64,000 nucleotides of DNA from Novosphingobium resinovorum (GCF_027922145.1 NZ_BSFC01000035.1:1-64000), one strand, 5' to 3'; positions 1-9,394 are shown, counted from the stretch's first letter. The notes: a model not told the origin generated them from the letters alone. Made by a program: numbers and translations.

Positions 1-1
1 G

Positions 2-52
2 CCCCCACCCGACCTCCCATCAAGGATACACTAGTGGGAGGTCGGGTGGGGG
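2..52. repeat. Long perfect hairpin, 18-bp arms
   Basis: Positions 2-19 and 35-52 are perfect reverse complements (CCCCCACCCGACCTCCCA and its complement) around a 15-base loop. It lies beyond the terminator of the receptor gene that ends at 110, so it resembles the intergenic palindromes found elsewhere in this window. The left neighbour is outside the window, so its exact context is unknown. Confidence 0.7.
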
Positions 53-72
53 TGTGGGCCGGTGCCGCGAAA

Positions 73-94
73 AAAATGCCCCTCAGGGCATTTT
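73..94 (-). terminator. Rho-independent terminator of the TonB-dependent receptor gene
   Basis: AAAATGCCC (73-81) pairs with GGGCATTTT (86-94) over a 4-base loop. On the minus strand the stem is followed by a run of seven T residues (complement of 70-76). It lies 16 bases past the stop codon of the minus-strand receptor gene. Confidence 0.8.
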
Positions 95-109
95 CCCTAA
101 GGACTCTCC

Positions 110-2365
110 TCAGAACTTGAACCAGACGCTGCCGGTGAACCGACGCGGATCGCCGGGGAACAGCGAGAGGAAGTTCGCCGTGATCGTCTCCTGCTTGGTC
201 AGGTTGGTCACGCCGAACGACGCGCCGAAGCTGCCGTCGGTCTTCTCGTACGAGACCTTGAGGTCCACGAAGTCCTCGCGCGGGGCCGCCGCCGTGTTCA
301 GCACGGCGATATAATACGAGGAATTGTGCCGGTACGAGCCGATCAGCTTGATGTCGCCGTCCAGCGCGTCGACCGGGATCGTGTACGTCGCACCGCCGGT
401 GAACTGGAAGGTCGGCGTGCGCACCGGTCGGGTGTCGGTGGAGATCTGCAGTGCCTGCGACACGCCCGGCAGGATCACGACCGACGAATACTCGCCATGC
501 GACAGCGAGCCGTTGGCGAAGAACTCGAAGTTGCGCACCGGCGCGAAGACCGTCTCGAACTCCAGACCGTAATCGACCAGCGTACCGGCATTGCGCGCGA
601 GGCTGACGATCACCGTCTCACCCGGCGGGACGATGCCCGAGGTGATCTGCAGGTTCTTGGTGCGGGCGTAGTAGCCGTTTAGGTTGATGCGCACCTTGCG
701 GTCGAACAGTTCCGACTTCACGCCGCCTTCATACGACCACGTCACTTCCGGCTCGAACGCCAGCACGCGGGTCGCGACGGCGGCGTTGCCGTTCCAGCCG
801 CCCGACTTGAAGCCGTTCGTCGCCGAAGCATAGAGCATGACCGAGGGCGAGAGCTTGTAGTTGATCGCGAAGCGCGGGGTCACGCGGTTCTGCGTCAACT
901 TGAGCGGAATGCCCGCCGCGCGCACGTCGGCGCTGTTGAAGCCGAAGCCGGGGAAACGTTCGGAATCGAAGTAATCGATGCTCTTCTTCTCGTAGGTGTA
1001 GCGCGCACCCACGGTGACGGTCAGGTCGGGCACGACCTCGTAGTCACCCTGGAGGTAGCCGGCGACAGTCTCCACCTGCTGGCGGAAATGGCGATCCTGC
1101 AGGAGATTGAACGCGGTAGCCGTCGCCGAACCCTGGAAGTCGGCCGAAGCGAGATGGTTCACTTCGCGCAGGTAGAACACGCCGGCAACGTACTTCAGCT
1201 TGTCGTCGAATGCTTCGCCGGTCCACTTCAGTTCGGTCGAAACCTGATGGTTCCTGATCTTGTCGGCCAGGATGTAGGCGGCGTAGACGTTGGTGGTCGT
1301 GCCGTTGTAATTGTTGATGTAGCCCTGCTCCTGCTCGCGATAGCCCGCGATCAGTTCGAGGTTGCCGGCATCGGTGTTCCAGTTGACGTCAGCGGTCGTC
1401 GCGTAGCTGTCGGTCAGCGAGCAGTTGCCGGTCACCGTGGTCAGCAGGATGTTGACCGGGTCGCCCTTGCAGTTGCCTTCGGGCAGGGCATTGCGGGTGT
1501 TGTAGAAATCCGGCGTGGTCGTCGTCTTGTAGCGATCCGACGCGCCCGGCGCGGCGTAGACGCCAAGGTAGGTGCCGGTGTTGCGGGTATATTCGCCCGA
1601 CAGGTCGATGGTCAGGTCGTCGGTCGGCAGGAAGCGCACGTCGCCGCGGAAGCCGTAGTTGCGCTCGCCGTTGAGGCGGTCGCCGGTGGTGACGTTCTTG
1701 AGGTAGCCCTTGTCGTAGACGTAGTAGGCGGACCACTTCGTCAGCACGCGCTCGCTCACCGGCAGGTCCACGGTGGTCTTGGCGGTGACGCGGTCATAGG
1801 AGCCGTAAGTCGCCTCGAACTTGGCGCCCATCCGGTCCGACGGCTTCTTCATGATCACCGAGACGGCGCCGCCGGTGGTGTTGCGGCCGAACAGCGTGCC
1901 CTGCGGCCCGCGCAGCACTTCCACGCGATCGACGTCGAAGAACTGGTAGTTGTTGGCGTTCTGGCGCGCGACGTAGACGTTGTCGACATACGTGCCGACC
2001 GGCGGATCGAAAGTCGCGACCGACTGGCTGTTGCCGAGGCCGCGCAGGTAGTAGGCGTTGGCGGTGCCCAGCCCTGCGTTGTGCGTGGCGATCATGCCCG
2101 GCACCATCTGCGCGGTCTTGATCGCGTCGTTCAGGTTGAGGTTGCGGATCATCTCTTCGCTGAAGGCGGTGACGGCGACCGGGACGTCCTGCAGACGCTC
2201 GGGACGGCGCTGCGCGGTGACAATGATGTCGCTGCCGAGATTTCCACTTGCCTGCGGCGCATCAGTGGCCTGCGCGTCCTGTGCATGGGCCGTGGTGGCG
2301 GTGATGGCTAGCAGTGCGACTGCACCCAGAGCGCGCGCACGAATACACCTCGTCGAATCAAGCAT
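110..2365 (-). CDS. TonB-dependent outer-membrane receptor
   Basis: A 751-residue outer-membrane receptor that would import a substrate using TonB/ExbBD energy. A signal peptide ends near residue 28 (AITATTAHAQ). A TonB-box/plug start follows (SDIIVTAQRRPERLQDVPVA, near 45-65), then the plug motif GPQGTLFGRNTTGGA near 150-165. The rest is beta-barrel sequence ending in the typical terminal aromatic (WFKF). The start has a strong ribosome site (GAGGAG) eight bases upstream. An MFS gene lies upstream on the same strand, suggesting that outer- and inner-membrane import of one substrate are paired. The fold resembles the receptors common in sphingomonads that serve plant- or aromatic-derived substrates; the substrate cannot be read from sequence. 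A terminator follows at 73-94. Confidence 0.93.
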   Translation of the reverse strand: MLDSTRCIRARALGAVALLAITATTAHAQDAQATDAPQASGNLGSDIIVTAQRRPERLQDVPVAVTAFSEEMIRNLNLNDAIKTAQMVPGMIATHNAGLGTANAYYLRGLGNSQSVATFDPPVGTYVDNVYVARQNANNYQFFDVDRVEVLRGPQGTLFGRNTTGGAVSVIMKKPSDRMGAKFEATYGSYDRVTAKTTVDLPVSERVLTKWSAYYVYDKGYLKNVTTGDRLNGERNYGFRGDVRFLPTDDLTIDLSGEYTRNTGTYLGVYAAPGASDRYKTTTTPDFYNTRNALPEGNCKGDPVNILLTTVTGNCSLTDSYATTADVNWNTDAGNLELIAGYREQEQGYINNYNGTTTNVYAAYILADKIRNHQVSTELKWTGEAFDDKLKYVAGVFYLREVNHLASADFQGSATATAFNLLQDRHFRQQVETVAGYLQGDYEVVPDLTVTVGARYTYEKKSIDYFDSERFPGFGFNSADVRAAGIPLKLTQNRVTPRFAINYKLSPSVMLYASATNGFKSGGWNGNAAVATRVLAFEPEVTWSYEGGVKSELFDRKVRINLNGYYARTKNLQITSGIVPPGETVIVSLARNAGTLVDYGLEFETVFAPVRNFEFFANGSLSHGEYSSVVILPGVSQALQISTDTRPVRTPTFQFTGGATYTIPVDALDGDIKLIGSYRHNSSYYIAVLNTAAAPREDFVDLKVSYEKTDGSFGASFGVTNLTKQETITANFLSLFPGDPRRFTGSVWFKF

Positions 2366-2453
2366 GACGACTCCTCATTGTCCTGAACCTGGAACCTTGG
2401 AACGCGGGCGCATCCTGCCGCCGCCGCTGCGATCTTTATTTGTTATGCATTGA

Positions 2454-2480
2454 TGACATAATAGATTGCGCTTTATGTCA
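2454..2480. promoter_or_regulatory. Inverted repeat upstream of receptor gene (candidate operator)
   Basis: TGACATAA (2454-2461) and TTATGTCA (2473-2480) form a perfect 8-bp inverted repeat with an 11-base spacer, in the AT-rich gap 90-115 bases upstream of the receptor start. It is a plausible regulator site. No matching regulator can be assigned. Confidence 0.4.
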
Positions 2481-2552
2481 ACCCGCCAAATCGATCTCGT
2501 GTCGATTTACCTCGGCGCTGGGGCACGGAAGTCACAGGCGTCGATAATATCG

Positions 2553-3815
2553 TTATTTTTCCGACAGTTTTGGATAAGCGCCCATGGCGAGGAGCAGTAC
2601 GGCGCCGACAACCAGACAGGCCGAGCCCGACCTCAGGGCAATCGTGTAATCGCCAATCCTGTCGAAGACATATCCAAAGACGACCGGCCCCAGACCGCCC
2701 GCGAAAGCGATGACGGCATAGAAGCATCCATAGATCGCCCCGTAGTGATGCTGCCCGAAGAAGCGGCTGATCAGGTAGGCGAGCAGGTCGAATTCGAACC
2801 CCGCACCGAACCCGAGCGAGATCACGGCCAGCGTCGCGATAAGCGGCGACAGCGCCGAACTCGTCAGCAGCCAGCAGCCAATTGCCGGGAACGCGAGGAT
2901 CACGAGGGCGATCAGCGGCGCCCAGAAACGGTCGAGCAGCCAGCCGCCGATCAGTCTCCCGGCGATGACCGAAAGCCCGAAGGCGGCGGTGATCTCGCCG
3001 ATCTGCGGGAGCGTGAAAGCGCGGGTCTTGAGGATGTTCTCAAGGTTGGGCGTCGGCGCGGTGAGGGCGAAGGCGATGAACAGGAAGGCCCCCGCCATGA
3101 TCCACAGCCGCCGGTCGCGCGCCGCCTCGGCCAGCGTCAGGCCGGGCTGGATGACCTCCTCCGCGGCTTCGACCGGCTTGGCCGAAGCCGCCGCGCCCCG
3201 CGCCATCTCGCGGAACAGCAACGCCACCACGGGCACGCCGACGACGATGGGGAGGCAGCCGACCACAACGACCGCAGTGCGCCAGCCATGCGTCTCAATC
3301 AGGTGGGCGCAGAGCGGCTTGATGATGAATCCGGTGATGCCGGTGCCGCAACTCGCAAGGCCCAGCGCCATGCCGCGCCACTTGTCGAACCATTGCGTCA
3401 CCACCCGCGTCCACGTCGCGGACAGGGTGCCGACGCCGAGCACCGCCATGATTACCCATTGCGCATAGTACAAAGTCAGCGACCCGTTGCTGAGTGCGAG
3501 GCTCATGAAAGAGAGCCCGAACAGCGGCAGCGAGACGAGCGCCACGGGCCGCGCGCCGAACCGGTCGATGGCGATCCCGGCGAGCGGGCTGGCGATCATG
3601 ACGACGCCCGACTGCACCGTGATGCTGGCCATCAGCGCCGCGAAGCTCCAGCCGAATTCGGCGGAAAGCTGCGGGGCGAGCATGCCGATCGTGTAGAACG
3701 GGATCGGGCTCAGCCCCAGCGCCACCCCGACCATCGCGGCGACCACCACCGCCCACCCTCGCGGGTCGTCGGGTCGGGGGGCAGGCCGCGAAAAGTCACT
3801 CTGGCGCATCTTCAC
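2553..3815 (-). CDS. MFS transporter (oxalate/formate antiporter or monocarboxylate type)
   Basis: An inner-membrane permease of the major facilitator superfamily, 420 residues with about 12 hydrophobic segments. Motif-A-like loops occur after TM2 (DRFGARPV, near 85) and in the second half (GRLIGGWLLDRFW, near 280). The charge and length pattern fits the oxalate:formate antiporter / monocarboxylate transporter group rather than sugar porters. The start taken is GTG at 3815, because GGAGA lies nine bases upstream; an in-frame ATG at 3809 is the alternative. The gene faces the hydrolase operon at 3901 across an 85-base divergent promoter carrying a palindrome at 3865-3880, so both directions may be co-regulated. 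The substrate is unknown, and a carboxylated product of the island is a guess. Confidence 0.85.
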   Translation of the reverse strand: MKMRQSDFSRPAPRPDDPRGWAVVVAAMVGVALGLSPIPFYTIGMLAPQLSAEFGWSFAALMASITVQSGVVMIASPLAGIAIDRFGARPVALVSLPLFGLSFMSLALSNGSLTLYYAQWVIMAVLGVGTLSATWTRVVTQWFDKWRGMALGLASCGTGITGFIIKPLCAHLIETHGWRTAVVVVGCLPIVVGVPVVALLFREMARGAAASAKPVEAAEEVIQPGLTLAEAARDRRLWIMAGAFLFIAFALTAPTPNLENILKTRAFTLPQIGEITAAFGLSVIAGRLIGGWLLDRFWAPLIALVILAFPAIGCWLLTSSALSPLIATLAVISLGFGAGFEFDLLAYLISRFFGQHHYGAIYGCFYAVIAFAGGLGPVVFGYVFDRIGDYTIALRSGSACLVVGAVLLLAMGAYPKLSEK

Positions 3816-3864
3816 TCGGTTCGATCTCCGGGCTGGACAACCCGATTTTTATCGATCACGAATA

Positions 3865-3880
3865 GATATATGTCTATATC
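3865..3880. promoter_or_regulatory. GATATA-N4-TATATC palindrome, candidate shared operator
   Basis: GATATA (3865-3870) and TATATC (3875-3880) are separated by TGTC. They sit between the divergent MFS gene (start 3815) and hydrolase gene (start 3901). The same core with a 4-base spacer recurs at 12677-12692 upstream of another operon of the island, suggesting one regulator. Confidence 0.5.
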
Positions 3881-3900
3881 AAAATGAGGGTCGCAGCGTC

Positions 3901-5565
3901 ATGTCCTCCCGGCAACCTATCGCCGCCGCCCCATCCTTGAGGATCGCCCGGCACTACGTCGACGTCCGGGGACGGCGCGTTCATCTGCGCGAGGCAGGGC
4001 AAGGCAAGCCTGTCGTCCTGCTGCACGATTCGCCGCGATCCTCGCGCCTGCATCTGGGTACGATGCGGCTGCTGGCGCCGCATTTCCGGGTCTTCGCGCT
4101 CGACACGCCGGGTTATGGCAATTCCGACCCGCTCGGCGTCGATGCGCCCACGATCGGCGACTTCGCGGCGGCGCTGGGTGATGCGCTGGAGGTCCTTGGC
4201 CTAGCCGATGCGCCGATCTACGCGACCCATACCAGCGCCAAGATCGCGCTGGAATATGCGGCCTCTTCGGGGCGTCCGCCCGCATTGATCCTCGACGGAC
4301 TGTCGTTCCCCGAAGCGCTGGCACCGGCTGCCTTCGTCGATGCCTACATGCGCCCTTTCACCATCGACGCGCATGGCGCCTACATCGCCGCGGAGTGGAC
4401 CCGCACGCGCGACATGCTGCGCTGGTTCCCGTGGTTCGCGACGACTGCCGCCAGCCGCATGGCAATGGAAACGCCTTCGCCCGAATGGATCGAACAGTAC
4501 ACCATCGACTTGTTCAGCGCCGGGCCGAACTACTCCGGCGCCTATGCCGCCGCGATGCGCTACGATTGCGGCCCGGCCCTCCGGGCGATCACGGTGCCGA
4601 CCTTGGTGGCCGCGCGCCGCGATGACGTGCTCTACGGCTACCTCGACCGCATTCCGGTGACGCAGAACCCGGCCCTCAGCATCGAACGCCTCGAAAGCGA
4701 CCGGACGGCATGGGGCGAATGGCTGCTGGCCCGCCTTACTGATGCGTCGGCATCGGATGTGCCTGTCACCGCGCCTTCCTCCACCGGCTATGTCGAGCAC
4801 GAAGAGGGCCAGATTCATGTCCGGTGCCGTGGACCGGAGGGTGGCCGTCCTGTGCTCATCCTTGAAGCATCCTCCACGCTGTCCGCGATGCAGTGGCAGG
4901 ACGCCCTTTGCGCCACGCACGATACCGTAGTCCCCGACCTGCCCGGTTTCGGCGAATCCGAGGCGCTGGATGATCCCTCGGCCGCCGGCTACCTCGCGGC
5001 GCTGACGACGCTTGCCGCCCAACTCGGCCGCAAGGTGGACGTGCTGGCGATCGGCCCCGCCTCCTACCTCGCGCTCGCCTTTGCCGAGGCACGGCCGGAC
5101 ATGGTCGGGCAGCTAGTCCTCGACGGTGCGCCCGAAAGGCCCGCCGATCCCGCAGCCCTGTGCCCGCCGCTGGCCTTCGACATAGCCGGAGGACACCTCC
5201 ACCGCGCCTGGCACATGCTGCGCGACGGGCAAGTGCAGTGGCCCTGGCATTCGGGCACGATCGCAGCGCAGCGCAAGACCGAGCCCACCCTCGACGGCGA
5301 GGCGCTGCATCGCGCGTTGCTGGGCGTCATCAAGCAGCCCGCGCACTACGGCGACGCCATGAACGCCGCGCTGTCGATTGCCGACACCCAGCCCGTCACC
5401 CGATGCCCGATGCTGGTGTTCACGCGCGAGCACGACCCGTTCTACGCCGCCGCACCGCGCCTCGGCCATGCGACGACCGACCGCCCCGATACCATCACCG
5501 AAGCCGCCGTAGTGGTCGCCCAGTTCCTCACCCCGGCGATCGCCGAAACGGAGAGCGCGGCGTGA
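3901..5565 (+). CDS. Tandem alpha/beta-hydrolase-fold fusion with degenerate catalytic sites
   Basis: The 554 residues carry two alpha/beta-hydrolase-like domains, about 10-285 and 295-545. Domain 1 has the oxyanion-type start (VVLLHDSPRSSR) and strand PGYGNSD. Its nucleophile elbow reads THTSA (near 110-114), with Thr where the family has Ser, and the usual C-terminal GH motif is absent (ERLESDRTAW instead). In domain 2 the elbow reads IGPAS (near 383-387), with Ala at the nucleophile position. Ordinary hydrolysis through a Ser-His-Asp triad is therefore unlikely for either domain. Domain 1 closely resembles the protein at 10870-11709 (SHTGA elbow). The start is supported by GAGGG upstream. 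The stop overlaps the GTG of the next permease gene (GTGA), so the two are translationally coupled. A lyase, cofactor-free enzyme or scaffold role is possible. Confidence 0.8.
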   Translation: MSSRQPIAAAPSLRIARHYVDVRGRRVHLREAGQGKPVVLLHDSPRSSRLHLGTMRLLAPHFRVFALDTPGYGNSDPLGVDAPTIGDFAAALGDALEVLGLADAPIYATHTSAKIALEYAASSGRPPALILDGLSFPEALAPAAFVDAYMRPFTIDAHGAYIAAEWTRTRDMLRWFPWFATTAASRMAMETPSPEWIEQYTIDLFSAGPNYSGAYAAAMRYDCGPALRAITVPTLVAARRDDVLYGYLDRIPVTQNPALSIERLESDRTAWGEWLLARLTDASASDVPVTAPSSTGYVEHEEGQIHVRCRGPEGGRPVLILEASSTLSAMQWQDALCATHDTVVPDLPGFGESEALDDPSAAGYLAALTTLAAQLGRKVDVLAIGPASYLALAFAEARPDMVGQLVLDGAPERPADPAALCPPLAFDIAGGHLHRAWHMLRDGQVQWPWHSGTIAAQRKTEPTLDGEALHRALLGVIKQPAHYGDAMNAALSIADTQPVTRCPMLVFTREHDPFYAAAPRLGHATTDRPDTITEAAVVVAQFLTPAIAETESAA

Positions 5566-6890
5566 CGCCAGGAGCGCCGCAGGACGTCTGGCCGGCGCGG
5601 AGATACGCCTGGTACGTGATCGCACTGCTGACGCTGGCCTATGCGCTGGCGATCCTCGACCGCGTCTCCATCGCCCTTCTGATCGAGCCGCTGGAGCGCA
5701 GCCTCCACCTCAGCGACACGCAGTTCGGTCTGCTGCAGGGCATGGCCTTCAGCATGGTCTACAGCCTGCTCGGTCTGCCGCTGGGCATGCTCTGCGACCG
5801 TTCACGCCGCGTGCCGGTGCTGGTCGGGGGCCTCGCGGTGTGGAGCCTCGCGACGATCTGCTGCTCCTTCGCCTCCAACTTCGAGCAACTGTTCCTTGCC
5901 CGCATGATGGTCGGCTTAGGGGAGGCGGCGCTGGTGCCGGTCGCGACCTCGCTCATCGCCGACTACTTCGCGCCGACCGAGCGCCCGCGCGCTTACGGCG
6001 TGTTCGTAGTCGGCAGCTCGATCGGCACGGCAGCGGCGATGGCGCTGAGCGGGTTGTTCATCCGCTGGGCCGACGCGCTCATCGCGGGGCTGCCTTCGCT
6101 GTTCGGGTCGCACATGCCCTGGCAGATCGTCTTCATCCTTTGTGGACTGCCCGGTCTCGTCCTCGCCCTCATCATCCTGGCGAGCGTGCGCGAACCTTCG
6201 CGCAAGGGCCTCGATACGCAAGTCACCAGCATCAGCCTGCGGCCGATCCTGAGCCTGTTTGCGCAGCGCCCGGTAGCCTACGGCTGCTTCCTGATCGGCA
6301 CGGTCATGAACCTTGTCTGCGTCTATGCCATCGTCGGGTGGTTCCCCGCGCTGTTCATCCGCGCGCACGGCTGGGACGCGGCGCATACCGGCTATGCACT
6401 GGGCGCCGTGGGCTTTCCGGTAAGCGCCTTTGCAGCCGTGAACAGCGGCTGGGTGATCGCGTGGCTGCTGAAGCGCGGCCACCGCGACGCGCCGGTACTG
6501 GCGGCGATGGGCTGTGCGGCCTCAATGGTGCTGTTCGGCACCGCCGCCTGCCTCGTGCCGTCAGGCTGGATGGCGCTGGTGTTCTACGCGCTCAATGCGC
6601 TGTTCCTGAACTGGAACATCTCGGGCGTCTATTCGGGCATCTCCGCGATGACGCCCAACCGGCTGCGCGGGCAGGTCATGGCGATCCACACGATCTGCTC
6701 GGGCCTGATCGCGCTGACGGCGGGCAACTTCATCGTCGGGTTCCTGTCCGACACCGTCTTCACCGGCCCGGGCGGCATAGCCTGGGCGCTGGGCATCGTC
6801 TTCTTCGGCTGCGGCACGGCCGCCGCGCTCACGCTGGCCGTGGGACGCGGCGCGTTCCGCGAGGCCGTGATCGCGAATGAGAGGGAATAG
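5562..6890 (+). CDS. MFS transporter (spinster/ACS-like)
   Basis: A 442-residue inner-membrane permease with about 12 hydrophobic segments. Motif A is present after TM2 (GMLCDRSRRVPV, near 75), and the first half carries LARMMVGLGEAALVPVA, typical of anion:cation symporter / spinster-like carriers. The start is GTG at 5562, overlapping the stop of the upstream hydrolase fusion by four bases; longer readings only run into the hydrolase gene. It precedes a flavoprotein oxidase and a cupin gene, so it probably brings in the substrate of this catabolic operon. It is the second MFS gene within 4 kb; the first lies on the opposite strand. The substrate is unknown. Confidence 0.85.
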   Translation: MTPGAPQDVWPARRYAWYVIALLTLAYALAILDRVSIALLIEPLERSLHLSDTQFGLLQGMAFSMVYSLLGLPLGMLCDRSRRVPVLVGGLAVWSLATICCSFASNFEQLFLARMMVGLGEAALVPVATSLIADYFAPTERPRAYGVFVVGSSIGTAAAMALSGLFIRWADALIAGLPSLFGSHMPWQIVFILCGLPGLVLALIILASVREPSRKGLDTQVTSISLRPILSLFAQRPVAYGCFLIGTVMNLVCVYAIVGWFPALFIRAHGWDAAHTGYALGAVGFPVSAFAAVNSGWVIAWLLKRGHRDAPVLAAMGCAASMVLFGTAACLVPSGWMALVFYALNALFLNWNISGVYSGISAMTPNRLRGQVMAIHTICSGLIALTAGNFIVGFLSDTVFTGPGGIAWALGIVFFGCGTAAALTLAVGRGAFREAVIANERE

Positions 6891-6891
6891 T

Positions 6892-8484
6892 ATGGCTTTC
6901 GCAAACACGATCGACGACGCGCTGGAACGCGACCTTTCCGCGATCCTCGGACCCGAGGGACTGCTGAGCGACGAGGCATCGAGCGAGCTACACTCCTCCG
7001 ACCTGCTCGGACGCGCCGGGCGGTGCCGTCTGGTGATCCGGCCGGACAATCAGGATCAGCTCGTCGAAGCCGTGCGCCGCATCGCGCCGACCGGAATGCC
7101 GCTGATGCCGCGCGGCGGCGGCCTCACTTATGTCGGTGGCTACGTCGGGAGCGGGGCCGAATGGGTCGCGGTGGACCTGCGGCGCATGAACCGCATCCTC
7201 TCCATCGACGAGGAAGACATGGTCGTCACCGTCGAGCCGGGCGTGACATGGCTGCAGCTATACGAGGCGCTGCAGGAGAAGGGCCTGCGCCTGCCGTTCT
7301 TCGGTACGTTCTCGGGCCGGGGCGCGACGGTGGGCGGTGGGCTCTCCAACGGCGCGCTTTTCCTCGGCACCGCGCGCTACGGCACTTCGGCGGACATCGT
7401 GCTCGGGCTGGAGGTCGTCACGGCGGATGGCGCGGTCGTCCACACCGGGCAGAAGGCAGTGGCGAATGCGCCCAAGCCCTTCCTGCGCAGTTTCGGCCCG
7501 GACACCACCGGGCTGTTCATCCACGACGCGGGCGCGCTGGGCATCAAGTGCAAGGCCAGCCTGCGCATGATCCGCAAGCCCGCGCATACCGACTTCCTCT
7601 CGTTCGGCTTCCCCGACCGTGACGCCGCCATCGCCGCGATCTGCGAGATCGGGCGCGCTGAACTGGCCGAGGACGCCTATGTCATGGACCCGGACAAGAC
7701 GCGGCAAGCACTCGCCGCCCCGTCCGACCTGATCCGCGACGTAAAGACGCTGGGCAAGGTCGTGGCGCAGGAACAGGGCTTGCTGCGCGGCCTCAAGGCC
7801 GGTGCCAAGCTGGCACTGGCCGGGCGCGACTTCATCGAGGAGGGCTGCTTCTCGCTGCACCTCGTCCTTGCCGGTCGCAGCCGCGCGGGCGTGGACGAGG
7901 ACATCGCCGCCGCTCGCCAGATCGCGGCGAAGCTGGGCGGCAGGGAACTGCCCAACTCCATCCCCAAGGCCGGGCGGGCGGAGATGTTCTCGCCCCTCGA
8001 CGCGGTGCTGGGGGCGACGGGAGACCGCTGGGTCGCGCTCAACGGCAAGGTGCCGCACAGCCAGGCCAAGGCTCTGGTGGACGATCTGGAGCAGTTGCTG
8101 GCAGATAATGCCGATGCGCTGCGCGAGAGCGGCGTGGTCGTCTCACGCCTGATCACGATCATGGGCAACCATGCCTTCAGCTACGAGCCGGTATTCAACT
8201 GGCACGACGAATGGCTGCCGATGCACGAGGCGACCCTGAGCGCCAAGGCCCTGCGCGATCTGCCCCGCCCTCCCGCCAACGAAGCGGCGCGGGCGCTGGT
8301 CATGCGGCTGCGGCAGGAGATCGTCGCGGTGTTCGCGCGCCATGGTGCGGCCTCAAACCAGATCGGGCGGACATATCCTTATGCCTCGATCCTGCGGCCG
8401 GAAGCGCGCGCTTTGCTGGAAGGGGTGAAACGCACGCTCGACCCGGACATGCGCATGAACCCCGGCGCGCTGGAACTGGGTTGA
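6892..8484 (+). CDS. FAD-binding oxidase/dehydrogenase of the VAO/PCMH family
   Basis: A flavoprotein of about 530 residues with the PCMH-type FAD-binding domain in the first 230. It shows PRGGGLTYVGG (near 68-78) and GRGATVGGGLSNG (near 139-151), the conserved FAD pyrophosphate-binding segments. The C-terminal half matches the substrate-cap region of vanillyl-alcohol oxidase, 4-cresol dehydrogenase and glycolate-oxidase GlcD-like proteins. It would oxidise an alcohol, hydroxy acid or benzylic carbon. ATG at 6892 is preferred because GAGAGG lies eight bases upstream. An in-frame ATG at 6877 would overlap the permease stop. The gene follows the MFS permease with one base between them and is followed by a bicupin. 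No covalent-flavin His was identified with confidence. Confidence 0.85.
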   Translation: MAFANTIDDALERDLSAILGPEGLLSDEASSELHSSDLLGRAGRCRLVIRPDNQDQLVEAVRRIAPTGMPLMPRGGGLTYVGGYVGSGAEWVAVDLRRMNRILSIDEEDMVVTVEPGVTWLQLYEALQEKGLRLPFFGTFSGRGATVGGGLSNGALFLGTARYGTSADIVLGLEVVTADGAVVHTGQKAVANAPKPFLRSFGPDTTGLFIHDAGALGIKCKASLRMIRKPAHTDFLSFGFPDRDAAIAAICEIGRAELAEDAYVMDPDKTRQALAAPSDLIRDVKTLGKVVAQEQGLLRGLKAGAKLALAGRDFIEEGCFSLHLVLAGRSRAGVDEDIAAARQIAAKLGGRELPNSIPKAGRAEMFSPLDAVLGATGDRWVALNGKVPHSQAKALVDDLEQLLADNADALRESGVVVSRLITIMGNHAFSYEPVFNWHDEWLPMHEATLSAKALRDLPRPPANEAARALVMRLRQEIVAVFARHGAASNQIGRTYPYASILRPEARALLEGVKRTLDPDMRMNPGALELG

Positions 8485-8491
8485 AGCAACG

Positions 8492-9313
8492 ATGGCCCGG
8501 CCTCACATCGAGTTCATCCAGACCCAGAACGTCGACTGGCGCAAGCGTCCGGACGGCGTTCTGGAGAAACTACTCAGCCACGATCCGCTGAGCACCGACG
8601 CCACGCTGATCGTGCGGCTGCCGTCCGGTTTTGTGTCGGGGCCACGCACGGCCGGGGAGCCCGGCTTCGAATACTTCGTGCTGGACGGCACCGTGACGGT
8701 GGACGAACTGCCCTGCGCCCGACATGCCTACGGCTTCATCCCGCAAGGCAGCGGCCTCGGTGCTGTTTCGTCGCAGGACGGCGCGACGCTGCTGGTCTTC
8801 CGGCACGCGCTCGACGATCCGAATGCTATCGCGGAATGTGCCGAGGCGATCGCCATCGATACGGCGCGGATGCCTTGGGATACCTCTACCTACGATCCGA
8901 AACTCGGGCACCTGCGGCTTGCCCGCAAGGTGCTGCGGCTCGGCCCGAACGACAGTGGGCGCACCTTCCTGCTCACCGGTCTGCCGCACGGCGTGCCGGA
9001 GGAATCCCATCTCCCCACCGAGACGCACCACCACTGCGAGGAAGCCTTCATGCTGCAGGGCGAGATGTGGGCGCCCGAAGGCCGCATGCGGCAGGGGGCC
9101 TACTTCTTCCGCCCGCCAGGGATCGTCCACGGACCGCACGTCTCGGAAACCGGGTTTCTGCAGATCATGCGCTCGCCGGGCTCGAACCGGGTGGTGAACC
9201 AGTGGTCGGACGATCTCAAGCCGCTGCCGATCGGGGCGGCCTATGCGCCCGTGGTGCCGGAGGGAATACCCGCCGAATGGCTGCGCCCGCTGGATGACGC
9301 TCCGGTGTATTAA
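8492..9313 (+). CDS. Bicupin protein (DUF4437/ChrR-cupin-like)
   Basis: A 273-residue protein with two cupin-like halves. The C-terminal half carries a plausible metal site, HLPTETHHHCEEAF (near 173-186) followed by RPPGIVHGPH (near 206-215), the usual cupin His/Glu pattern. The N-terminal half (near 35-115) lacks an obvious full metal triad. Such proteins can be dioxygenases, isomerases or sensors in catabolic operons. It ends the plus-strand operon 3901-9313, seven bases after the flavoprotein gene, so a step acting on the oxidase product is plausible. A large palindromic repeat follows the stop. The reaction cannot be assigned. Confidence 0.75.
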   Translation: MARPHIEFIQTQNVDWRKRPDGVLEKLLSHDPLSTDATLIVRLPSGFVSGPRTAGEPGFEYFVLDGTVTVDELPCARHAYGFIPQGSGLGAVSSQDGATLLVFRHALDDPNAIAECAEAIAIDTARMPWDTSTYDPKLGHLRLARKVLRLGPNDSGRTFLLTGLPHGVPEESHLPTETHHHCEEAFMLQGEMWAPEGRMRQGAYFFRPPGIVHGPHVSETGFLQIMRSPGSNRVVNQWSDDLKPLPIGAAYAPVVPEGIPAEWLRPLDDAPVY

Positions 9314-9320
9314 GGCCGAT

Positions 9321-9394
9321 GGGGCTTCGACAAGCTCAGCCTGAGCGGAGTTGAGAGGTTTGATCCCCGCTCAGGCTGAGCTTGTCGAAGCCCC
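9321..9394. repeat. Dispersed palindrome (28-bp perfect arms) between convergent genes
   Basis: Positions 9321-9348 and 9367-9394 are perfect reverse complements containing CTTCGACAAGCTCAGCCTG, separated by 18 bases. The element fills the junction between the convergent genes ending at 9313 and 9440. It probably acts as a bidirectional transcription stop and is of a kind common between sphingomonad genes. Confidence 0.8.
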
